Source of the DNA: Bacteroides caecigallinarum
GTDB taxonomy: Bacteria > Bacteroidota > Bacteroidia > Bacteroidales > Bacteroidaceae
DNA: 51,129 bases
Direction: 5' to 3'
NCBI RefSeq assembly: GCF_021531075.1
Contig: NZ_JADYTJ010000019.1
Span: 1 to 51,129 of the forward strand
A model generated the notes under the pieces. That model was not told the DNA's origin. It saw only the letters and a list, made by a program, of their open reading frames with translations, and did no database searches. Shown here piece by piece: positions 43,184-51,129 of the stretch. Positions within the stretch are counted from its first letter, which is position 1. Each line of letters opens with the position of its first letter. A program made the translations under genes and the position numbers.

Positions 43184-45793
43184 ATGATGATTCGTAAAGT
43201 AGCTTTTTTTATATTGTTGTTCATAATATTAACCATGCAATTTTCGGTTGCACAGGTTTTTAGTGGTCGTATAATGGCAGAAGACAGCACTGCAGTTTCA
43301 TATTCAACAATATACAGTCGTGAGTCTGGTATAGGAATAACTGCCGATGGAAACGGATTGTTCTCTACACATATTCCGGCAGGTAAATACAGATTTGAGG
43401 TCTCAGCACTTGGTTTTGAGGCCCGTACAATAGACGTGAGTATTGATGAGGATGGGTACGACTGTACAATTATGTTGCGTGAACAGGTTTACCGTTTGAA
43501 AGAAGTTACCGTAACGGGAGGTAATGAGGACCCTGCTTTTCGTGTCATGCGCAATGTACTGGCAAACGCAGGAAGGAATAAACGCCTTGTAGACTCTTAT
43601 TCTGTGACAAATTATGCAAAAGGTACTGGACAGATAACGAAAGTACCGGAAATATTCAGGTTGTCGGACGATTTTGCACGCGACAGTGCCGAAATATGTG
43701 GCTCTGCTTATGTAATGGAAGGTGTGTACGATATTGACTATAAATATCCGGATAGTTACAATACTGTAATAACAGCATTCAAATCGTCATTCCCTATTGA
43801 AATGCCTGTTCAGATTTGGAATCCTTCTGATCTGGATTTTTATTCTGATTATGTTGGAGGTGGTATTTCTCCTCTTGGCAGAAATGCTTTATCTGCATAT
43901 AGTTTTAAACTGGAAGGCTATTATATGAATGATGAAGGGCGTATGATTAACAAGATCAGGTTAATACCAAAAGGAAAAAGTTCTGCAGCATTCACCGGGC
44001 ATATATACATAGTAGAGGATTTATGGTGTTTGTCGGATGCCGACCTTTATATTTCTAATTCCATGTATAGCATAAATCTTATTGTAAATGCTAAAGAAAT
44101 GCGGAATGGAGTATTTTTGCCTGCAACATCAAGCATAAAGGCTAATGCTTCAGTAATGGGCATGGAATTATCTTTTGGACTTTTCTCTTCTTCTAACTAT
44201 TCTGATATAGATATTGCTGAAATGGACTCTGATTATAGTAACTTTAAAACAGAGGTGAGTAATAGAATTACGGACAATAAAAAGAAAGTACGTGCAGAAC
44301 GGATTGGGGAGGAAATAGCCGAAATAATGTCCGATGGTGAACTGACTACCAAAAAAGCAATTAAGGTAGTAAAATTGAATGAAAAGTTGTCCGAGCTGCA
44401 ATTAACAGATACTTTGAAAGGAGCGGAGCGATATAATCTTGATTTGAGGGCTGTCCGTAAACAGAATGTGCTTGAAGGTGCTATGACACGCGATTCTCTT
44501 TACTGGGCTTCAGCCCGTATGGTTCCCCTTAATGACGAAGAATCCCTGAGTTACAAGAAATCTGAAGAGGAATTGCTGAAGGATTCAGTTAAGAGGCTTT
44601 CTGTTCTTGAATTATTGGCTGGGCATAAATTCTATAACAAAACACGCAAATTATGGATAAAAAGTCCTGGAATGGATAGAATATTGTATGACATTAATGC
44701 TGTTGACGGATTTAACATTGGAGCAGATGTAGAATTAGGCCTTGATTTAAATAATGGTGGAGAAATATCTCTCAGACCTTGGGGATATTATCTTACTCAT
44801 AGAAAGGATGCAAACTATGGTGCTGAGCTTAACGTTGATTATGCTCCTGCTATAAACGGTAAAATGTCTGTTTCGGGTGGGCATGAAACAGCTGACTATA
44901 ATGGTACACGAGGATATAGAAGATATTTTAATATGTTCTCTACATTCATATTTGGAGATAATTATGCAAAATTCTATGATAATAAATTTATAAGTTTCGA
45001 TAATTCGGTTGATATTGCCAATGGCCTTGATTTTACGGTTGAAGCTGAATATTCTATGCGTTCTGTTTTAAATAATACAATACATAAGTTTAGAAAACAT
45101 CTGTTTGAACCAAATGTTCCTGTATCAGAAAATTATAGAAGTATGCCGGACAACTCTATGTTGCATTTTTCAGGGACTATTAAATATACTCCTGCGTCTT
45201 ATTATAGATATATTGATGGTAGAAAAGTTTACATAAAGTCGAAATACCCTACCTTTACTGCATCGTATGCTCATGGGTTTGAAATGGGTAATGAGACTGG
45301 CAGTAATTCTGTGTATAACAGAATTGAACTTGGCATATCTCATAAAGTCAATTTTGTAATGTCTGGTTTAAACTACTGGGTAAATGCTGGAATGTTTATT
45401 GACTCGAAGAATGTATATTTCCCTGATTTCCATCATGCTCCGGTAAATCCTTTTTATTTATCATTCTATGGCGATAAAGATTGCTTTATGTTGCCTGGGA
45501 ATTATGAATACTCCACACCTGACAAGTGGGTGAGTGGCGGTGCAAGTTATAAAGCCGGCAGAATATTATTGAACTTTATACCGTTTCTAGACAAGCCTTT
45601 AAATACAGAAAGCATTGGGTTTAGGACTATGGCTGTTAAAGGACTGCCTGTGTTTAATGAAATAGAGTATCGTTATAACTACATGGATATAATCAGTATT
45701 GGTGTAGCTGCAGCATTCAGAGGCGACAAGTATGCGGGAGCAGGTTTCACTGTGGGTATACCTATTGGTAAGGTTTTATATCCGTTACATTAA
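43184..45793 (+). CDS. DUF5686/carboxypeptidase-regulatory-like outer-membrane-type protein
   Basis: The product has 869 residues. A signal peptide (about 1-23, ending SVAQ) is followed by a CarboxypepD_reg-like domain (about 25-105: VFSGRIMAEDSTAVSYSTIY, GKYRFEVSALGFEARTIDV, then EVTVTGG). A long DUF5686 region follows, with a C-terminal half rich in alternating aromatic beta-strand patterns that fits an outer-membrane barrel. The role is unknown. Members often carry the same N-terminal domain as SusC-type proteins, but no TonB box or plug is visible. It stands alone. A 280 bp gap before it holds the previous terminator and no other gene. Confidence 0.85.
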   Translation: MMIRKVAFFILLFIILTMQFSVAQVFSGRIMAEDSTAVSYSTIYSRESGIGITADGNGLFSTHIPAGKYRFEVSALGFEARTIDVSIDEDGYDCTIMLREQVYRLKEVTVTGGNEDPAFRVMRNVLANAGRNKRLVDSYSVTNYAKGTGQITKVPEIFRLSDDFARDSAEICGSAYVMEGVYDIDYKYPDSYNTVITAFKSSFPIEMPVQIWNPSDLDFYSDYVGGGISPLGRNALSAYSFKLEGYYMNDEGRMINKIRLIPKGKSSAAFTGHIYIVEDLWCLSDADLYISNSMYSINLIVNAKEMRNGVFLPATSSIKANASVMGMELSFGLFSSSNYSDIDIAEMDSDYSNFKTEVSNRITDNKKKVRAERIGEEIAEIMSDGELTTKKAIKVVKLNEKLSELQLTDTLKGAERYNLDLRAVRKQNVLEGAMTRDSLYWASARMVPLNDEESLSYKKSEEELLKDSVKRLSVLELLAGHKFYNKTRKLWIKSPGMDRILYDINAVDGFNIGADVELGLDLNNGGEISLRPWGYYLTHRKDANYGAELNVDYAPAINGKMSVSGGHETADYNGTRGYRRYFNMFSTFIFGDNYAKFYDNKFISFDNSVDIANGLDFTVEAEYSMRSVLNNTIHKFRKHLFEPNVPVSENYRSMPDNSMLHFSGTIKYTPASYYRYIDGRKVYIKSKYPTFTASYAHGFEMGNETGSNSVYNRIELGISHKVNFVMSGLNYWVNAGMFIDSKNVYFPDFHHAPVNPFYLSFYGDKDCFMLPGNYEYSTPDKWVSGGASYKAGRILLNFIPFLDKPLNTESIGFRTMAVKGLPVFNEIEYRYNYMDIISIGVAAAFRGDKYAGAGFTVGIPIGKVLYPLH

Positions 45794-45846
45794 ACTTATT
45801 TGAATTTACTAAAAAGCCTCAATAATATGGAAAACAATTTCACTGA

Positions 45847-45879
45847 TTTGTAATTGTTACAAAATAATAATTATATTTG
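45847..45879 (+). promoter_or_regulatory. promoter of the thiol peroxidase gene
   Basis: TTTG (45847-45850), 21 bases, TATATTTG (45872-45879). The ATG follows at 45906. Confidence 0.65.
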
Positions 45880-45905
45880 CTGCAGAACCAATATCATTTT
45901 AAGTT

Positions 45906-46472
45906 ATGAAAAAAATCGTTTCTGTATCTTTGTTTTTACTGGGCATTATGTTTTTTGATATAGCATTTGCTCAGGAAAAGGTTATTACACGCGGAGTAGA
46001 GGTGTCTACCAATGGTTATATGCCTGAAGTTGGTGTAAAGGCACCTGATTTCGCTGCTACAGATAAGGGTATGAATGAAATATCTCTTTCATCGTTCAAG
46101 GGTAAAAAAGTAGTTTTGAATATTTTTCCTAGCTTGGATACACCAACTTGTGCCCTTTCTGTGAGAAAGTTTAACACCGAAGCTGCCTCTTTTGAAAATA
46201 CAGTTGTACTCTGCATTTCAAAGGATTTGCCTTTTGCCCAAACAAGATTCTGTTCTACCGAAGGTTTGGATAGGGTTGTACCTCTGTCTGTTTTTAGAAG
46301 TGAGGATTTTGACAAAAGCTATGGCTTGATTATTGCAGAAGGTCCTATGAGGGGATTGACAACAAGAGCTGTGATAGTAATTGATGAAACGGGAAAGATT
46401 ATTTATAGGCAACTCGTAAAGAATGTTTCTGAAGAGCCTGATTATCAGAAGGCTATAGAACGATTGAAATAG
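45906..46472 (+). CDS. tpx: thiol peroxidase (Tpx-type peroxiredoxin) with signal peptide
   Basis: The product has 188 residues. The Tpx body is clear: GVKAPDFAATDKGMNEISLSSFKGKK, the peroxidatic Cys in SLDTPTCALSVRKFN (about residue 82), and the resolving Cys in DLPFAQTRFC (about 115). It reduces hydroperoxides using a thiol donor. Unusually, about 20 hydrophobic residues ending FAQEK precede the domain, so it appears exported to the periplasm, whereas Tpx is normally cytosolic. It has its own promoter and terminator. Confidence 0.9.
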   Translation: MKKIVSVSLFLLGIMFFDIAFAQEKVITRGVEVSTNGYMPEVGVKAPDFAATDKGMNEISLSSFKGKKVVLNIFPSLDTPTCALSVRKFNTEAASFENTVVLCISKDLPFAQTRFCSTEGLDRVVPLSVFRSEDFDKSYGLIIAEGPMRGLTTRAVIVIDETGKIIYRQLVKNVSEEPDYQKAIERLK

Positions 46473-46493
46473 AATGTTAATTCTCTTAAATAG

Positions 46494-46539
46494 AAAAATC
46501 CTCTTATCATAGAAATGGTTCTCTGATAAGAGGATTTTT
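46494..46539 (+). terminator. terminator after the thiol peroxidase gene
   Basis: AAAAATCCTCTTATCA (46494-46509) and TGATAAGAGGATTTTT (46524-46539) form a 16 bp perfect stem with a T-run. Confidence 0.88.
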
Positions 46540-46568
46540 AATGAAATGTGCATACAAATCTTGGTGCC

Positions 46569-46622
46569 GACGATGGTCGGCAGCACTGCTCACTATTGTC
46601 GGCAATGCTGTCGACCATCGTC
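46569..46622. repeat. long inverted repeat between convergent genes
   Basis: GACGATGGTCGGCAGCA (46569-46585) pairs with TGCTGTCGACCATCGTC (46606-46622), with one G-U pair. The loop contains a further ATTGTCGGCAAT. It may terminate the alcohol dehydrogenase transcript, although a good T-run is lacking on that strand. It is much more GC-rich than its surroundings. Confidence 0.6.
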
Positions 46623-46656
46623 AGCAGCAGTTTTTGTCTGCTCATTTATATAAAGT

Positions 46657-47802
46657 TTAGTATACCTTTTCAAGGATTTCTTTTGCAACAGTACCTGTTA
46701 CCAGTCCGTCCTCGCCGAAGTGTACGCCTCTTTCATTGAAACGACGTTCAATTTCGTCTATCACTTCCCTGCCAATATTGTTTTCAGAAAGTGAAGTAGT
46801 AAGACCAAGTGAATTGAAGAACTCGCGAGTCTTGCGGATTATCTCGTTTATACGGAAATCATGTGTTCCGTTATTTACACCGAATACTCTAGTACCTACC
46901 TGCATGATTTTTTCACCTTTCTGCTGGCGGAGTACATCCATTGTGCCTGGAAGTATTATAGCAAGAGTATGTCCGTGAGTAAGTCCGGTAAGTGCTGTTA
47001 CTTCGTGACCAATCATGTGTGTAGCCCAGTCCTGCGATACACCCATTGCGATGAAACCGTTAAGAGCCATTGTGGCACACATCATGAAGTCTGCCATATT
47101 CTGGTAGTCTTGCTTGTTTTCCTTGATTTTTGGAGCAATCTCTACCAGTGTCTGAAGGATGCTTTCTGCCCAGCGGTCCATTACTCTTGATTCGCCCGAT
47201 TTAGTGAGATACTGTTCCATAACGTGTACGAATGTATCTGCAATGCCGCATGCAATCTGGTAGTCAGGCAGTGAGTAAGTAACTTCAGGGTCTAGGATTG
47301 AAAATTTAGGGAAGTTTGAGAAGAAGGCATACTTCTCTTTCGTTTCCTTGCATGAAATAACGGCACCGTCGTTCATTTCCGAACCTGTGGCTGGTATAGT
47401 CAGAACTGTTCCAAGAGGAATTGTTTTGTCGGCTTTTCCTTTTTTTACCAAATCCCATGCATCTCCATCGTAAAGCAGACCGGCAGAGATTAGTTTTGTT
47501 CCATCGATTACGGAACCACCTCCCACAGCAAGAAGAAAATCTACTTTTTCGGCTTTTCCAAGTGCAATAGCCTCGCGCAGGGTTTCTATGGCCGGATTTG
47601 GCTCTATACCCCAGAATTCAACAGTATTATGATTTTTCAGGGCTTCCTTTACCTGGTCGTATACTCCGTTTCTCTTTACACTTCCTCCGCCGAAAGTAAT
47701 CATGATTTTCTTGTCGGTAGGTATCTCTTTGCTTAACTGGGCAATCATGCCTTTGCCCATAATCAGTTTTGTAGGATTCTGAAAACAAAAATTGTTCAAC
47801 AT
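46657..47802 (-). CDS. iron-containing alcohol dehydrogenase (YqhD/BDH-type)
   Basis: The product has 381 residues. The nucleotide-binding GGGS motifs (ITFGGGSVKRNG and LLAVGGGSVIDGTKL) and the metal ligands of family III alcohol dehydrogenases are present: Asp and His in GIADTFVHVMEQY, His in WATHMIGHEV and in TGLTHGHTLA. It reduces aldehydes to alcohols with NAD(P)H, and the ITFGGGSVKRNGVYD wording suggests the NADPH-using YqhD/butanol dehydrogenase branch. It is cytosolic and is convergent with the peroxidase gene. Confidence 0.92.
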   Translation of the reverse strand: MLNNFCFQNPTKLIMGKGMIAQLSKEIPTDKKIMITFGGGSVKRNGVYDQVKEALKNHNTVEFWGIEPNPAIETLREAIALGKAEKVDFLLAVGGGSVIDGTKLISAGLLYDGDAWDLVKKGKADKTIPLGTVLTIPATGSEMNDGAVISCKETKEKYAFFSNFPKFSILDPEVTYSLPDYQIACGIADTFVHVMEQYLTKSGESRVMDRWAESILQTLVEIAPKIKENKQDYQNMADFMMCATMALNGFIAMGVSQDWATHMIGHEVTALTGLTHGHTLAIILPGTMDVLRQQKGEKIMQVGTRVFGVNNGTHDFRINEIIRKTREFFNSLGLTTSLSENNIGREVIDEIERRFNERGVHFGEDGLVTGTVAKEILEKVY

Positions 47803-47835
47803 ATTATTCTGTTTTTATTGTTTTAAATTTGTTTG

Positions 47836-47866
47836 CAAATGTACATATTTATACCGATAGTTCAAA
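47836..47866 (-). promoter_or_regulatory. promoter of the alcohol dehydrogenase gene
   Basis: On the minus strand TTTG (47866-47863), 19 bases, TACATTTG (47843-47836). The start codon is at 47802. Confidence 0.7.
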
Positions 47867-47961
47867 CTATATATTTTTAACGAATATGTGTCTGTTTTTG
47901 TTTATCTCTTAATTAAGATAGGCTGCACCTCGGAATTAAAAATTGAAAACCCTGTTTTCAC

Positions 47962-47992
47962 TTTGTACTTCATTCGGTTTGCGCTATCTTTG
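47962..47992 (+). promoter_or_regulatory. promoter of the GHL10 hydrolase gene
   Basis: TTTG (47962-47965), 19 bases, TATCTTTG (47985-47992), a full consensus match. The ATG at 48016 follows after 23 bases. Confidence 0.75.
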
Positions 47993-48015
47993 TACCCTCG
48001 AAAACTATATTAATC

Positions 48016-49518
48016 ATGAATAGAATAAAAAAATTGATTGTTCTAGCTGTTTTGCTGCTGAATGTTTTTGCTTTCAGCGCTCAGACAGCATCTCCAAAAC
48101 GTGAGTTTCGTGGGGCATGGATACAGTGTGTAAACGGACAGTTTCAGGGTATGCCTGCCGAAACTATGAAGCAAACTCTTCTGAAACAGCTTGATAATTT
48201 GCAGGGAGCAGGTATTAATGCCATTATATTTCAGGTCAGGGCCGAGGCTGATGCTTTATATAAGTCATCGTACGAACCGTGGAGCCGTTTTCTTACCGGT
48301 ATTCAGGGTGTCCAGCCTTCGCCGGCTTGGGACCCGTTGCAGTTTATGATTGACGAATGTCATAAGCGCGGAATGGAACTGCATGCATGGATTAATCCAT
48401 ACCGTGCATGTACAAAGGGAACTACAAGATTGTCTCCTCTGCATCCTTATCACAAACATCCGGAACTGTTCGTGAAGTATGCAGGACAGCTTTATTTCGA
48501 TCCTGGATTTCCTGACAACAGAAAGTATATATGTAAGATTGTTCGCGATATAGTGAGCCGATATGATGTAGATGCCATACACATGGACGACTATTTCTAT
48601 CCTTATCCTAATCCCGGGGAGAACTTTCCTGACGATGTAAGTTTCGCTGCATACGGTCGTGGATTTACAGATAGGAACGAATGGAGAAGAAACAATGTGA
48701 ATGTTCTTATCAAGGAACTTCATGAGACAATCCGTGAATGTAAGCCTTGGGTGAAATTCGGTATTTCTCCTTTCGGAATATATCGCAACAAACGTACTTC
48801 TCCTGAAGGTAGTGAAACTCGCGGATTGCAGAATTATGATGATTTGTATGCTGATGTTCTGTTGTGGGTGAACGAGGGTTGGATAGATTATAACATCCCG
48901 CAGGTATATTGGGAGATTGGTCATCCTGCTGCCGACTATGAAACTTTGGTTAAGTGGTGGGCCGAGAAATCCAGTGCGCGTCCTCTTTATATCGGTCAGG
49001 ATGTATACAGAACTGTCAAGAAAGCAGATTTGGATAATCCTTCTGTACATCAAATGGGTGCAAAATATGATTTGCAGCGTTCGTTGCCTGCAGTGCAGGG
49101 CAGTTGTCAGTGGTATTCTGCTGCTGTAATAGAGAATCCGGGAAATTACAGGACTATATTGGCTAAGAATTATCATAAATATCCTGCTCTGCAGCCTCTA
49201 TATCCGTTTATTGATGACAAAGCTCCTGGAAAGGTTAAAAAACTGAAGGATGTATGGACCGAGTATGGATATATTCTTTTCTGGACTGCTCCTAAAGCCA
49301 AGACAGAAATGGATGAGGCTGTTCAATACGTAGTCTACAGGTTTGAGAATAAGGAAAAGGTAAATCTTGATGATGCATCGAAGATAGTTGCCATAACAAG
49401 AGATACTTTCTATAAACTGCCTTATGAGGATGGAAAAACTAAGTACCGCTACGTGGTGACAGCCCTTGACAGACTGAATAATGAATCTAAAGCGGTATCG
49501 GAGAAGGTTAAACTGTAA
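48016..49518 (+). CDS. GHL10/DUF187 (YngK-like) family glycoside hydrolase
   Basis: The product has 500 residues. A signal peptide ends about residue 22 (FAFSAQ). The GHL10 barrel follows: REFRGAWIQCVNG, GINAIIFQVRAEADALYKS, HAWINPYRA, and the acidic residues in VDAIHMDDYFYPYP and GISPFGIYRN. At the C-terminus (about 410-500) is a fibronectin type III-like module (APGKVKKLKDVWTEYGYILFW). It is an exported, probably periplasmic or surface enzyme. Relatives are thought to act on peptidoglycan-like or other glycans, but the substrate is not settled. It is monocistronic with its own promoter and terminator. Confidence 0.9.
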   Translation: MNRIKKLIVLAVLLLNVFAFSAQTASPKREFRGAWIQCVNGQFQGMPAETMKQTLLKQLDNLQGAGINAIIFQVRAEADALYKSSYEPWSRFLTGIQGVQPSPAWDPLQFMIDECHKRGMELHAWINPYRACTKGTTRLSPLHPYHKHPELFVKYAGQLYFDPGFPDNRKYICKIVRDIVSRYDVDAIHMDDYFYPYPNPGENFPDDVSFAAYGRGFTDRNEWRRNNVNVLIKELHETIRECKPWVKFGISPFGIYRNKRTSPEGSETRGLQNYDDLYADVLLWVNEGWIDYNIPQVYWEIGHPAADYETLVKWWAEKSSARPLYIGQDVYRTVKKADLDNPSVHQMGAKYDLQRSLPAVQGSCQWYSAAVIENPGNYRTILAKNYHKYPALQPLYPFIDDKAPGKVKKLKDVWTEYGYILFWTAPKAKTEMDEAVQYVVYRFENKEKVNLDDASKIVAITRDTFYKLPYEDGKTKYRYVVTALDRLNNESKAVSEKVKL

Positions 49519-49540
49519 TCTATGTTTTCTGAATATATGT

Positions 49541-49577
49541 CTGCGGCTCAAGTTGCTTCATTAAACTTGAGCCGCAG
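49541..49577 (+). terminator. terminator after the GHL10 gene
   Basis: CTGCGGCTCAAGTT (49541-49554) pairs perfectly with AACTTGAGCCGCAG (49564-49577), followed by CTGTTTT. Confidence 0.85.
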
Positions 49578-49586
49578 CTGTTTTAT

Positions 49587-49615
49587 GTAGTATTTAAACA
49601 GCGATTAAATACTAC
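49587..49615 (-). terminator. inverted repeat directly after the sulfhydrylase gene
   Basis: GTAGTATTTAA (49587-49597) and TTAAATACTAC (49605-49615) form a perfect 11 bp stem touching the stop codon of the minus-strand gene. It is AT-rich, with no strong T-run, so it is a weak terminator at best. Confidence 0.5.
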
Positions 49616-50905
49616 TTAAATGCTGTTTAAAGCTTGTTCCAAATCGTTCTTTAAATCGTCAATGTGTTCCAGACCAATAGATAGCCTGATAGTTCCCTGA
49701 TGGATATCCTGTTCCAGAAGTTCGCTTTCATTCAACTGCGAATGTGTAGTGCTGGCAGGATGTATCACCAGCGATTTGGCATCTGCTACGTTTGCAAGCA
49801 ATGAGAATATTTTCAGACTGTCTATAAATTTATGTGCCTCTTCCTTACCACCGTTTATCTCGAAAGTAAAGATTGAACCTCCGCCTTTAGGCAGGTATCT
49901 ATTATACAGTCCATGATTAGGGTGGGATGGGAGTGAAGGATGGTTCACTTTCTTCACCTTTGGGTGGGAAGCAAGATACGAAACTATTTTAAGTGCGTTC
50001 TCTACGTGGCGTTCTACTCTCAGCGACAGAGTTTCAAGACCTTGCAGGAGCAAAAAGGCATTGAACGGGCTTATAGCTGCTCCTGTATCTCTAAGCAGTG
50101 TTGTTCTTATTCTCGTAACAAAAGCAGTGTTTGGGGCTAAATCTGTAAACCTTATTCCATGATATGATGCATCAGGTTCCGTAAGTTGAGGGAACTTTCC
50201 GGATGCTTTCCAGTTGAATTTCCCTGAATCTACAATAACTCCGCCAAGAGACGTTCCGTGTCCACCTATGAATTTTGTTGCAGAATGTACCACTATATCT
50301 GCGCCATGCTCTATCGGGCGAATAAGATACGGCGTTCCGAACGTATTGTCTATTATCAGAGGTATGTTGTGTCTGTGAGCTATGTCGGCAACTGCCTGTA
50401 TGTCTATTATATTTGAATTCGGATTACCAAGTGTTTCAATAAATACGGCTTTTGTATTTTCTTGGATAGCCTTTTCAAAGTTCTCGATATTGTCAGGATC
50501 TACAAAGCTTGTGTTGATTCCGTATGTAGGAAGTGTGTGTGCCAGTAGGTTGTAGCTTCCTCCGTAAATAGTTTTTGCCGCTACTATATGGTCGCCTTGT
50601 TTGGCAATATTAAGGAAAGAATAGGTAATGGCTGCTGCTCCTGAGGCCACAGCAAGAGCAGCCTTTCCACCTTCAAGTGCTGCTATCCTTTGTTCTAAAA
50701 CTCCCTGTGTTGGATTTCCCAGTCGTCCGTATATTTCTTCGCTCGCCTGAAGCCCGAACAAGGCTTCTGCATGTTCAGAATTGTTGAATACGTATGATGT
50801 AGTCTGGTATATAGGTACAGCCCTTGCACCTGTTGCCTTATCTGCGTTTTCCTGTCCTACGTGTAGCTGCAATGTCTCGAAATGTAGTTTCTGTGTATTT
50901 GTCAT
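49616..50905 (-). CDS. metY: O-acetylhomoserine sulfhydrylase (aminocarboxypropyltransferase)
   Basis: The product has 429 residues, the usual length for this branch of the Cys/Met metabolism PLP enzymes. The PLP lysine lies in [18 protein letters not shown] (about residue 205), with the cofactor-site words [22 protein letters not shown] and [12 protein letters not shown] upstream. It makes homocysteine from O-acetylhomoserine and sulfide in methionine synthesis, in the cytosol. A minus-strand -7 element TAACTTTG at 50941-50934 is its likely promoter. I see no riboswitch in the short leader. Confidence 0.93.
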   Translation of the reverse strand: MTNTQKLHFETLQLHVGQENADKATGARAVPIYQTTSYVFNNSEHAEALFGLQASEEIYGRLGNPTQGVLEQRIAALEGGKAALAVASGAAAITYSFLNIAKQGDHIVAAKTIYGGSYNLLAHTLPTYGINTSFVDPDNIENFEKAIQENTKAVFIETLGNPNSNIIDIQAVADIAHRHNIPLIIDNTFGTPYLIRPIEHGADIVVHSATKFIGGHGTSLGGVIVDSGKFNWKASGKFPQLTEPDASYHGIRFTDLAPNTAFVTRIRTTLLRDTGAAISPFNAFLLLQGLETLSLRVERHVENALKIVSYLASHPKVKKVNHPSLPSHPNHGLYNRYLPKGGGSIFTFEINGGKEEAHKFIDSLKIFSLLANVADAKSLVIHPASTTHSQLNESELLEQDIHQGTIRLSIGLEHIDDLKNDLEQALNSI

Positions 50906-51008
50906 AATCTATATAGCTTTATTGTTACGTTTGCAAAGTTATATTCTATGGTGATATAATCCAATATTTATGTAAAATATAGAAAATATCACTATAATAT
51001 ATTATTAC

Positions 51009-51129
51009 TGTCCGCTAAAAGTTCATACATCATTATAATGATAGGGCCGTCCTCCGATTTTGGAAGTCAGCCCTATTTTGGTTATCTTTGAGTCACCACA
51101 CTAAAAGTTTAACCATGAGCAAAAGTACA
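51009..51129 (+). mobile_element. left end of another insertion sequence (runs off right edge)
   Basis: TGTCCGCTAAAAGTTCATAC near 51009-51028 looks like a terminal inverted repeat, echoed by CTAAAAGTTT at 51101-51110. A promoter-like TATCTTTG is at 51083-51090. The open frame starts ATG at 51115 (MSKST), which resembles the start of Bacteroidales IS4-type transposases with a DUF4372 N-terminus. The other end is outside the window, so the call is tentative. Confidence 0.5.

Noticed and set aside
48265..49176. 303-codon minus-strand frame opposite the GHL10 hydrolase
   Set aside because: The sense gene has signal peptide, family motifs, promoter and terminator; the antisense product matches nothing.

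Overview
The window reads as a chromosome segment of a Bacteroidales bacterium, most likely a gut Bacteroides, Phocaeicola or Prevotella relative. The evidence is promoters of the Bacteroidetes type (TTTG, 19-21 bases, TAnnTTTG), the absence of obvious Shine-Dalgarno sequences, and typical Bacteroidales families: DUF5686, the AAA-ATPase-like/PD-(D/E)XK proteins, DUF2721 and CTnDOT-like tyrosine recombinases. I cannot name a species.

Bases 1-32080 hold one large dispersed tripartite ABC efflux locus of the MacB/FtsX kind. It has a TolC-like channel (328-1803), a HlyD-like adaptor (1825-3072), five large FtsX/MacB-type permeases (A1 at 3125, split; B1 at 19980; B2 at 24205; B3 at 26521; A2 at 28977) and a single LolD-like ATPase (31406-32080). 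Four promoters in this locus share one architecture: two GTGCG-N4-CGCAC-like dyads with centres exactly 21 bp apart, then a sigma-54-like -24/-12 element (GG-N10-GA) whose GG lies exactly 65 bp from the second dyad centre. This points to one NtrC-type activator controlling the whole locus; no such activator is encoded in the window. Two nearly identical AAA-ATPase-like/PD-(D/E)XK genes (18216-19769 and 22466-24019) are interleaved with the permeases and have their own ordinary promoters. Three of the five permeases are broken: A1 by a 12.5 kb insertion, B2 and A2 each by an apparent loss of one A.

Bases about 4982-17501 are an integrated element inserted in permease A1. It carries two disrupted tyrosine recombinases, an intact IS4-type insertion sequence with a 7 bp target duplication, a RhuM-like protein and two small excisionase-type HTH proteins. 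Its cargo is TetR, an LCM-family methyltransferase, ABC exporter half, a class I methyltransferase and a second ABC half. Near the right end are three tandem 28 bp GC-rich repeats. I see no relaxase, so the element looks stranded.

Bases 32085-38885 carry a DUF2721 protein and, on the other strand, a small exported or membrane protein followed by a complete RND efflux operon (adaptor, pump, channel). Bases 39025-39999 are a DUF2975 membrane protein/XRE regulator pair behind two TATCG palindromes. Bases 40085-50905 are mostly ordinary chromosome: an M16 peptidase, a DUF5686 outer-membrane-type protein, an exported thiol peroxidase, an iron-containing alcohol dehydrogenase, a GHL10-family glycoside hydrolase and O-acetylhomoserine sulfhydrylase. 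The right edge enters another insertion sequence. The left edge (1-130, minus strand) folds into a string of short hairpins and may be the 5' part of a structured RNA.
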